Positions 1-5,562 of a DNA stretch of 6,976 bases are shown here, one piece after another. The notes below the pieces were generated by a model. The model was not told the DNA's origin. It did no database searches and saw nothing but the letters and a program-made list of their open reading frames with translations. Each line of letters starts with the position of its first letter. The first letter of the stretch is position 1. Both the position numbers and the translations under genes were made by a program. This DNA comes from Patescibacteria group bacterium (lineage in GTDB: Bacteria; Patescibacteriota; Patescibacteriia; Patescibacteriales; UBA12465): positions 1 through 6,976 of the forward strand of contig JAIPIE010000038.1 of the NCBI GenBank assembly GCA_021734825.1. Reading direction: 5' to 3'.

Positions 1-4
1 TAAA

Positions 5-30
5 TCCATAAATTTCACATATTTTATGGA
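5..30. promoter_or_regulatory. Inverted repeat around the -35 box (possible operator)
   Basis: TCCATAAA (5-12) is the exact reverse complement of TTTATGGA (23-30), with a 10-nt centre that contains the putative -35 box. No T-run follows on either strand, so a terminator is unlikely. Together with the perfect palindrome AGTATATACT at 33-42, which covers the -10 box, this looks like a repressor-binding region. The regulator is unknown; the product of the downstream gene, which has a winged-helix-like segment, is one candidate. Confidence 0.4.
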
Positions 31-42
31 GTAGTATATACT
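14..42 (+). promoter_or_regulatory. Sigma70-like promoter of the AAA_14 ATPase
   Basis: TTCACA at 14-19 (one mismatch to TTGACA) and TATACT at 37-42 (one mismatch to TATAAT) are separated by exactly 17 nt. A start of transcription near 49 would give a leader of roughly 33 nt before the ATG at 82. The region is very AT-rich, so a chance match is possible, but both boxes and the spacing fit together. A second TATAAT at 66-71 has no matching -35 box. Confidence 0.5.
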
Positions 43-81
43 GATAATATTAAATTATTATTAAATATAATCAACAAATAT

Positions 82-1206
82 ATGATCAAAAGAGTCTATG
101 ATGATCTAGATAAATACATCAAAGCTAACAAAGCCTTAATAATATATGGGCCCAGAAGAGTTGGAAAAACCACCCTTTTGAACAATTATCTGAAAACCAC
201 TAAATTTAAATATAAACTAGATAATGGCGATGATCTGAAATTACAAAATACTTTAAAGTCTCAAGATTTTAAAAAAATATTAGCTTACGCTGAAGGCTAT
301 AAATTAATTGCCATAGACGAAGCTCAGCAAATTCCCAACATCGGCATGGCTTTAAAAATATTAGTAGACAATATTAAGGGCATCAGAATTATTGCTACCG
401 GGTCCTCTTCGTTTGATTTATCTCAGCAAATAGGCGAGCCTTTAACGGGCAGGAAAACGACCATTATACTATATCCTGTATCTCAAAAAGAATTGTTATC
501 TAAGTTTAATAAACACGAGCTTAAAGAAAAACTAGAAGATTTTTTAATTTTTGGTTCTTATCCCGATATTATTTTGGCCAAAAATAATAAGGAAAAAATG
601 GATTTTTTAGAAGAGCTTGTTAATTCCTATTTACTTAAAGACATATTAATCTTAGACAAAGTTAAATCTAGCGCCATCTTATTAAATTTACTTAAATTAA
701 TCGCCTTTCAAGTGGGTAATTTAGTTTCCTTAAATGAGTTAGCTAACACTTTAAAAATAGACGTTAAAACAGTGGATAGATATCTAGATTTACTGGAAAA
801 AAGCTTTATCATCTTTAGACTGGGCGGTTTCAGCAGAAACTTAAGGAATGAAATTAATAGCAAGGCTAAATATTATTTTTTAGATAATGGTATTAGAAAT
901 GCCGTTATTTCTCAGTATGGCCATTTAAATAATCGCAATGATGTGGGTCAATTGTTTGAAAACTTTATTATGTCTGAACGGATTAAAAAATGTGCTTACG
1001 ACAAAATATATGGCAGTAGATATTTTTGGAGAAATTATGAAGGCAAAGAAATAGATTTAATAGAAGAAAGAGAAGCTAAATTGTTGGCCTATGAAATTAA
1101 ATGGACAAAAGAAAATTCAGTGGCACCAAAAAACTTTATTGACAATTATAAAAACAGTGAGTACCAAGTGATTCATAAAAATAATTATTTAGATTTTGTA
1201 TTATAG
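82..1206 (+). CDS. AAA_14/DUF4143 family ATP-binding protein
   Basis: 374-residue P-loop ATPase of the AAA_14 plus DUF4143 architecture; the cellular role of this family is not established. Seen: Walker A GPRRVGKTT at residues 23-31, Walker B LIAIDEAQ at 75-82, a sensor-like IATGSSSF at 104-111 followed by LTGR at 121-124, a winged-helix-like stretch at about 216-247 (LNELANTLKIDVKTVDRYL), and a C-terminal part with D325, E338 and K340 in IDL...YEIKW spacing that resembles a PD-(D/E)XK nuclease core. Length is normal for the family and all motifs look intact. The ATG at 82 lies about 40 nt behind a sigma70-like promoter and has no Shine-Dalgarno. It stands alone on the plus strand, convergent with the operon to its right. 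Composition is AT-rich: 15 G+C of 60 in both 241-300 and 481-540, against 27-31 of 60 in stretches of frr and rseP, which suggests separate acquisition. Nuclease activity is inferred only. Confidence 0.9.
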   Translation: MIKRVYDDLDKYIKANKALIIYGPRRVGKTTLLNNYLKTTKFKYKLDNGDDLKLQNTLKSQDFKKILAYAEGYKLIAIDEAQQIPNIGMALKILVDNIKGIRIIATGSSSFDLSQQIGEPLTGRKTTIILYPVSQKELLSKFNKHELKEKLEDFLIFGSYPDIILAKNNKEKMDFLEELVNSYLLKDILILDKVKSSAILLNLLKLIAFQVGNLVSLNELANTLKIDVKTVDRYLDLLEKSFIIFRLGGFSRNLRNEINSKAKYYFLDNGIRNAVISQYGHLNNRNDVGQLFENFIMSERIKKCAYDKIYGSRYFWRNYEGKEIDLIEEREAKLLAYEIKWTKENSVAPKNFIDNYKNSEYQVIHKNNYLDFVL

Positions 1207-1260
1207 TTTATATAATATATTCGGTTTTTATACCCCTGTTGATGAATTTAAGCCTATATT

Positions 1261-1290
1261 AAAACAGACATTTTTTAAGTGTCTGTTTTT
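1261..1290. terminator. Bidirectional intrinsic terminator between convergent genes
   Basis: AAAACAGACA (1261-1270) pairs perfectly with TGTCTGTTTT (1280-1289): a 10-bp stem with a 9-nt loop. On the plus strand the stem runs into TTTTT (1286-1290); on the minus strand its end supplies TTTT followed by AATA. It lies 54 nt after the ATPase stop and about 30 nt after the hpf stop, so it can end both transcripts. The stem has only three G-C pairs, so its strength is uncertain. Confidence 0.75.
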
Positions 1291-1319
1291 AAATCTTCTA
1301 AAATTATTAAGTCAAATAC

Positions 1320-1643
1320 CTACTTACCGCGCCTTTGATCGCGTAATTTTTCTTTGTAACTAATAATCATCTCTTCCATATGATCTTTCACCTTATCGAT
1401 CGCTTTATAAAGGTCAGCTTCGGTCTTGTCTACCCTCAGCAGCTCTCTAGGAATCTGTAAATTTATTTCCGCCCGATAAATTTCTCCTTTATTCTGTCCA
1501 CCGACCGCCTTCTCTACTTCAAAATCACAGTTCACGACTTGAATATCGCCCAAATATTTCTCCAGCATATCAACTTTTGTCTGAACGTATTCATGAATGG
1601 CTGGAGTGAGTTCTAAATTACTCGCTTTTAAATTGATGTTCAT
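1320..1643 (-). CDS. hpf: Ribosome hibernation-promoting factor, short form (HPF/RaiA)
   Basis: 107-residue protein of the S30AE/HPF-YfiA family. These proteins bind the 30S decoding site in stationary phase or starvation, block mRNA and tRNA binding, and protect idle ribosomes. Seen: N-terminal beta-alpha pattern (NINLKASNLELTPAIHEYV), a middle strand ending GEIYRAEINLQIP at 53-65, and the family's C-terminal helix EADLYKAIDKVKDHMEEMI at 75-93, then a basic tail (KEKLRDQRRGK). The length fits E. coli HPF and RaiA rather than long HPF (about 180-200 residues), so the domain that drives 100S dimers in long-HPF bacteria is absent. It is the last gene of the minus-strand block, 48 nt after rseP, with a terminator behind it. 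I see no convincing promoter of its own in the gap. The start ATG is preceded by AACAAATAT and no Shine-Dalgarno. Confidence 0.93.
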   Translation of the reverse strand: MNINLKASNLELTPAIHEYVQTKVDMLEKYLGDIQVVNCDFEVEKAVGGQNKGEIYRAEINLQIPRELLRVDKTEADLYKAIDKVKDHMEEMIISYKEKLRDQRRGK

Positions 1644-1691
1644 ATATTTGTTTTTATCTATTAATAAATAAACGACTAGAATAATTAATCA

Positions 1692-2834
1692 TTAAAATAG
1701 ACGGGCGATATCTTTGTAAGTCACAACAACTATCAAAAGAATTAAGAGCCAAAAACCAATGGTGTGAATCCAGGCTTCCACAGACTGACGTACTGGTTTG
1801 CCTTTAAACTTTTCAATCAGCAGAAATAATAAACGGCCACCATCAAGAGCGGGAAAAGGCAGAATATTAATCAAAGCCAAATTGAGAGAGAGTAAGGCCA
1901 TAAACTGTAATAAATAAGCAAAGCCGAGGCTAGCAACTTGTCCGGTCAAAGTGGCAATGCCGACAGGACCAGCGACTTGTGCGCCGACACCGCTACCGCT
2001 AAAAATACCAGCAATAAGACCGGCAAAAGCCAAAATAATTGCCCAGAACATAATGCCGGTCATCTTAATTCCCTCCCAGATGGCAATAAAGAAAGGATAA
2101 CGGATAGTGGCGGAAGAATAAATGGAAACACCAATGCCAGGAGTATTAGTACTAGACATTAACTCTGGTATAATTTCCAGATGCTTTTCTTCTTCACCAC
2201 TTCTGATTAAGAAATCAGCCGTCTGCCCTTGTGCCGCTGTTACTAACGCTTGTAGCTCTGCGTGACTCTTAACTGCTTCACCGTTCACGGCAAGAATAAC
2301 GTCGCCCGACTGAATCCCAGCCACCTGCGCTGGTGAGTTGGGCAGAGTTTCTACCACTAATATCTCCGCCTGACTAACACGCGCCGAAGGACGCGCCTCT
2401 TCCAAAGACTGAGGCATGCCTATCATATAGCCAGCCGATAATAAGACAGCGGCTAAAATAATATTCATAATCACGCCGGCCGCTAAAATTAAAGCTCGGC
2501 GCCATAGAGATTTGGCTGCAAAGCTATCAGGGTCTTGTTTACCTTCTCCGTTTTCTCCCTTAATACGCACAAAACCTCCCAAAGGCAACCAGTTTAGAGA
2601 ATAAACTGTACTAGCCGCTTCTTGTCCCGCCAGTAACTGCTCAAGTGATTTATTCCCGCGCAAATAGCGCCACTTCCCTTGTGCATCTTTATAAAAACCA
2701 AAAACTCGAGGCGGAAAGCCAAAACCAAATTCATCGGCCTTCACCCCTAAACGACGGGCTGTCCAAAAATGTCCAAGTTCATGGACAAAAACTAAAACTG
2801 ATAAAACTAATATAAAAATTACGGCTGTCATCAT
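1692..2834 (-). CDS. rseP: RseP-like site-2 intramembrane zinc metalloprotease (M50)
   Basis: 380-residue multi-pass membrane protease that cuts substrates inside the membrane; in E. coli RseP cleaves anti-sigma factor RseA and remnant signal peptides. Seen: zinc site HELGH at residues 18-22 in the first membrane helix, the second metal/active motif NILPFPALDGGR at 323-334 (D331), a PDZ domain at about 157-225 (ETLPNSPAQVAGIQSGDVILAVNGE core), the conserved GGFVRIKGE at 86-94, VAGPVGI at 287-293, and hydrophobic segments near 4-22, 113-138, 249-278, 305-326 and 356-373. One PDZ domain is seen, as in Gram-positive homologues, where E. coli RseP has two. Some 25 residues (about 48-76) between the first helix and YSLNWLPLGG are longer than in E. 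coli. Two consecutive ATGs begin the gene; either could be used. It ends in tandem stops TAA TGA. It lies 44 nt after frr, an old genomic partnership. No anti-sigma substrate is visible here, so the physiological target is unknown. Confidence 0.95.
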   Translation of the reverse strand: MMTAVIFILVLSVLVFVHELGHFWTARRLGVKADEFGFGFPPRVFGFYKDAQGKWRYLRGNKSLEQLLAGQEAASTVYSLNWLPLGGFVRIKGENGEGKQDPDSFAAKSLWRRALILAAGVIMNIILAAVLLSAGYMIGMPQSLEEARPSARVSQAEILVVETLPNSPAQVAGIQSGDVILAVNGEAVKSHAELQALVTAAQGQTADFLIRSGEEEKHLEIIPELMSSTNTPGIGVSIYSSATIRYPFFIAIWEGIKMTGIMFWAIILAFAGLIAGIFSGSGVGAQVAGPVGIATLTGQVASLGFAYLLQFMALLSLNLALINILPFPALDGGRLLFLLIEKFKGKPVRQSVEAWIHTIGFWLLILLIVVVTYKDIARLF

Positions 2835-2878
2835 AAATTACATGTAGGCCGACGCTATCGCTGCCGACTTATCTAAAA

Positions 2879-3433
2879 TTAAATATCCATTATGTCTTTT
2901 TCTTTGTGATCTCTTATTTCTTTTAATTCATCATTCTTTTTAGAAACGTATTCATCCATTTCCTTCTCATATCTAAACTTCTCATCTTCTGAAATTTCTT
3001 TTTCCTCCTCCGCTTTTTCGATGGCGTTTTTTACCTCTTCACGAGCCTGACGGATAATAATACGTGTCTTCTCCATTTTTTCATTCAATTTTTTAACCGT
3101 CTCTTTACGCGTATCCTCAGTTAAGGCAGGCACACTTAAACGTACTTTATCGCCCTCGTTTACAACCCCTAAACCAAGGTCGGCTTCAATAATAGCTTTT
3201 TCAATATCCTTAGAAATTGCCTTATCCCAAGGAGCGATAGTGATACTACGAGCATCCGCCACAGCAATATTAGCGACCGCATTAAGAGGATTCATTACCC
3301 CATAGGCTTCAACCTGTACATTGTCCAAAACAGCCGGATTAGCCCGACCGGTTCTTAAAGTAGCGATGTCGCGTTTGAAAAAATCAAGCGCGTTACTAAA
3401 ATCTGCCTCTTTATCACTTAAATAAGTATTCAT
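2879..3433 (-). CDS. frr: Ribosome recycling factor
   Basis: 184 residues, against 185 in E. coli. RRF works with EF-G to split the post-termination ribosome and release mRNA and tRNA, and is normally essential. Seen: LRTGRANPAVLDNVQVEAYG at residues 26-45, the beta-domain piece SITIAPWDKAISKDIEKAI, LSVPALTEDTRKE at 99-111, and helix residues R124, R128 and R131 (RIIIRQAREE). R128 and R131 match the conserved ribosome-contacting arginines of E. coli (R129, R132); the usual following RD is replaced by EE. The C-terminal half is strongly charged helix (rich in K and E), as expected of the three-helix bundle. The ATG lies 12 nt after the propeller lipoprotein stop and is preceded by AAATTT rather than a Shine-Dalgarno. 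Confidence 0.97.
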   Translation of the reverse strand: MNTYLSDKEADFSNALDFFKRDIATLRTGRANPAVLDNVQVEAYGVMNPLNAVANIAVADARSITIAPWDKAISKDIEKAIIEADLGLGVVNEGDKVRLSVPALTEDTRKETVKKLNEKMEKTRIIIRQAREEVKNAIEKAEEEKEISEDEKFRYEKEMDEYVSKKNDELKEIRDHKEKDIMDI

Positions 3434-3445
3434 AAATTTAAATTA

Positions 3446-4552
3446 TTATTGTAATTTTTTAGTGCCTAAATAGATAATTTTTGGATTATTAAAATCAATC
3501 AATAATTCCCAACCGGCCCGGCTAGTACTCAGTTTCTTAGTCGTCCAGGTAACACCACCGTCAAAGGAACTAAAGAAAGTAGTGTTAGTGACATAATAAA
3601 TTTCGTTTGAATCTCGAGGATTAACAGCCAGAGCATTAATAATAGCGTCTTTTTCCGGAGTAAGCAACTTCACATTTTCCCAGGTTAAGCCCTGATCGGG
3701 TGAGCGCACAATCGCATTTTCAGTGGCAAGGAATAAAGAAGCATCGCTTGGACAAACAACAATATCACGAAAATTAGAACCAAGATTTAAGTCTTTTAGT
3801 ACTAGACCTAGGTTCTGCCATTCATCAACGGCGAAATTTTTATCAATATCAGCCGAGTCTTTCGGGGCGGTTACTGAATTGGAATAGAAACTATATATAT
3901 TATTTTTAAGGGTGGCAACAAATACCAAGCGACTATCCTGCGGTGAAATAATAATACTAGCAATATTATCATCTACCCGCTGAATCGTGCGCCAAGAAAG
4001 ACCGCGGTCAATACTCTTGATAATATCACCGCGTGAGGTGCCAATATAAATATTATCGCTATTATAGTGATCAATGGCGATGGTGGTTACATTAACACCT
4101 GGGTTATTATCAAAATATACTTGCTGCCAAGTGCGCCCACAATCAAGTGAACGATATAAACGATTAGTAATAGCAGTATATAGAGCACATTTAGACTTGG
4201 GATCAACGGAAACAGCGTTAATTGTGCCCTGCCCCAAAGTCTTCATTTCCTGCCAGCCATTATTAATATTGTAGGTATAATATAAACCCTTGCCGACCGT
4301 ACCCATGTAAACGGCAGCACTATCCTGAGGGTCAATACTCAGCGCACTGATGTCAGTATTAGCTAAACTGCCCGGACGACCACTAATAGTGGGGATGGCC
4401 GATATTTGTCGCCAAGTCGCTCCCTTATCCGTCGTGAGCCAGGCACCACCGTCGTTGGCACCGCCAACACTACTTGATCCTAAAGAAAGCGTACAGGCCG
4501 AACTAATAAGGCCAAAAGCTAAGAGTAAAGTAAATAATTTGAGATAACGCAT
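3446..4552 (-). CDS. Asp-box (BNR/sortilin-like) beta-propeller lipoprotein
   Basis: 368-residue exported protein predicted to fold as a seven-bladed beta-propeller. Seen: positive start (MRYLK), hydrophobic core and LISSAC ending at Cys20, a somewhat loose lipobox (Ser at -3), followed by a Ser/Gly linker. The rest is a repeat with the pattern 'DPxDSxxxYxGTxxGxxxSxDxGxTW'. Five clear Asp boxes end at W47, W142, W187, W291 and W336; two degenerate blades end at W100 (NINNGW) and W245 (VDEW, with an insertion near 222-243). The spacing of 42-58 residues gives seven blades, and the final strand (KIIYLGTKKLQ) can close the ring with blade 1. Related propellers include sialidases, Vps10/sortilin and YCF48/HCF136; no catalytic residues of sialidases are apparent, so binding or assembly at the cell surface is more likely. 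Only 4 nt separate it from holB and 12 nt from frr, so it is surely cotranscribed, without an obvious functional link. Confidence 0.82.
   Translation of the reverse strand: MRYLKLFTLLLAFGLISSACTLSLGSSSVGGANDGGAWLTTDKGATWRQISAIPTISGRPGSLANTDISALSIDPQDSAAVYMGTVGKGLYYTYNINNGWQEMKTLGQGTINAVSVDPKSKCALYTAITNRLYRSLDCGRTWQQVYFDNNPGVNVTTIAIDHYNSDNIYIGTSRGDIIKSIDRGLSWRTIQRVDDNIASIIISPQDSRLVFVATLKNNIYSFYSNSVTAPKDSADIDKNFAVDEWQNLGLVLKDLNLGSNFRDIVVCPSDASLFLATENAIVRSPDQGLTWENVKLLTPEKDAIINALAVNPRDSNEIYYVTNTTFFSSFDGGVTWTTKKLSTSRAGWELLIDFNNPKIIYLGTKKLQ
3545..4435 (-). repeat. Five canonical Asp boxes in the propeller lipoprotein
   Basis: The coding repeats (S/T)xDxGx(T/S)W are at 4412-4435 (TTDKGATW), 4127-4150 (SLDCGRTW), 3992-4015 (SIDRGLSW), 3680-3703 (SPDQGLTW) and 3545-3568 (SFDGGVTW). 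They mark the turn between the third and fourth strands of each blade. Two further blades between them have lost the box but keep the terminal Trp. Confidence 0.85.
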
Positions 4553-4559
4553 AAAATTA
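4550..4559 (-). promoter_or_regulatory. Stop-start junction TAATTTTATG, holB to lipoprotein
   Basis: The holB stop TAA, four T and the lipoprotein ATG repeat exactly the ten bases found at 5553-5562. The bases further upstream (TTTATTTT) are also pure A/T, so no ribosome binding site of the AGGAGG type exists. This suggests coupled translation of the two genes. Confidence 0.5.
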
Positions 4560-5555
4560 AAAATAAAGACTTAAACTTTCTAAAATATTTTTTGGATTAA
4601 CAAAGCCACGTAAGTATTTGTCGGCTTGCTGTAACTGTTTTAAACTTAAAAAAGCTTGATAGCTCTGATCGGTAGCCGTATGATTTTGCCAATATTTCTG
4701 CCAACTTGCACGCAAGCTCGGATAACGTAAATGAGCTTCATCACCAAGAGAAATTAATAAGGCATCATGCCACAGACCCTCCCAAATATGTAAATAAACT
4801 TTGACCTTGTCGACTGAAACATCACTCGCCTTACTGAAAGTTTCCACCAGACTCAAGCGTTCGCCCAAATCCATCTCTAAAAAATCAAATAATTGCTGAA
4901 CTAAATCGCTTTGTGCCTTATACTCAATCGGATTCTCTGTCCAGTACAAGGCCTGTAAGGGGCGCCCCATGGACGCAGCGGCTAATTCCTTGGCCAAAGA
5001 ACGATTCACTTCCGTGCTTGCCAAAAGATAGTCATAAACACTAGCAGTTGCAACCGGATAGAAGTATAACACTTGCGCCCGTGAAGCAATGGTGGCTGCT
5101 AATAACTCCACATTTTCCGTGATTAAAATAATCAATACTTTTTCTCTCGGTTCTTCTAGAGTTTTAAGTAGAGCATTTTGGGCTTCAATTGATAAAAGCT
5201 CTGCGTTTTTAATGATACCAATTTTATAGGAATCAAGAAAAGAGCTCATGCCTAAGATTTTAATAAACTCACGTACCTGCTCAACACCAATCTGTTTTTT
5301 ATCCGTCTCTTTTTCTAAAATACTCAGATCAGTATTTAAGCTAGAAAAATTATCATTATCCGACTTTTCCTGACGATCAAAGTGCCAGAGATTACGAGCA
5401 AAAGCCAGGGCTAAACTTGATTTACCTAAGTCTTTCGGTCCAGAAAATATATAGCTTTGGGCCAACTTGCCGGATATAATACTTTTCTCTAAAAAGGAAA
5501 TAGCGCGATCTTGCCCCAACGGCGGCCATTCAAATTGCTCGGAATTAATTGCCAT
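4557..5555 (-). CDS. holB: DNA polymerase III subunit delta' (clamp-loader)
   Basis: 332 residues from the ATG at 5555 (338 from the ATG at 5573). Delta' is the stationary subunit of the clamp loader that, with delta and DnaX, opens the sliding clamp at primer ends. Residues here are numbered from 5573. Seen: Walker A SGPKDLGKSS at 44-53, a degenerate Walker B (YKIGIIKNAELL, 116-127, without the DE pair), NALLKTLEEP at 133-142, and SRAQ at 164-167, where R165 is the arginine finger position and Ala replaces the usual Cys of SRC. There are no cysteines at all, so the four-Cys zinc module found in many delta'/DnaX proteins is missing. The start at 5555 is preferred: it avoids a 14-nt overlap with the upstream gene, the protein then begins MAINSEQFEWPPLGQ, close to the typical N-terminus, and the upstream AATTTT matches other starts in the block. 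Confidence 0.88.
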   Translation of the reverse strand: MAINSEQFEWPPLGQDRAISFLEKSIISGKLAQSYIFSGPKDLGKSSLALAFARNLWHFDRQEKSDNDNFSSLNTDLSILEKETDKKQIGVEQVREFIKILGMSSFLDSYKIGIIKNAELLSIEAQNALLKTLEEPREKVLIILITENVELLAATIASRAQVLYFYPVATASVYDYLLASTEVNRSLAKELAAASMGRPLQALYWTENPIEYKAQSDLVQQLFDFLEMDLGERLSLVETFSKASDVSVDKVKVYLHIWEGLWHDALLISLGDEAHLRYPSLRASWQKYWQNHTATDQSYQAFLSLKQLQQADKYLRGFVNPKNILESLSLYF

Positions 5556-5562
5556 AAAATTA
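5553..5562 (-). promoter_or_regulatory. Stop-start junction TAATTTTATG, surface protein to holB
   Basis: On the minus strand the stop TAA of the upstream gene is followed by TTTT and the holB ATG. The same ten bases recur at the holB-lipoprotein boundary. No Shine-Dalgarno precedes it. The arrangement suits termination-reinitiation or SD-independent initiation on an unstructured AU-rich stretch, and it supports the start at 5555 over the one at 5573. Confidence 0.5.

Noticed and set aside
1658..1690. Weak inverted repeat ATTAAT...ATTAAT in the rseP-hpf gap
   Set aside because: ATTAAT is itself palindromic and the arms mismatch beyond six bases; there are no G-C pairs, so it would not form a stable hairpin or terminator.
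1654..1692. 12-codon ORF overlapping the rseP stop (TAATG) in the rseP-hpf gap
   Set aside because: It is very short, pure AT-rich spacer sequence with no recognisable peptide; a chance start next to a stop codon is sufficient explanation.
1938..2162. Open frame of 74 codons on the plus strand within rseP
   Set aside because: It is antisense to the membrane and PDZ-coding part of rseP, with low-complexity, non-protein-like composition and no family resemblance.
4074..4547. Two plus-strand open frames (65-66 codons) within the lipoprotein gene
   Set aside because: They are mirror frames of a well-supported repeat protein and show no motif, leader or coding character of their own.
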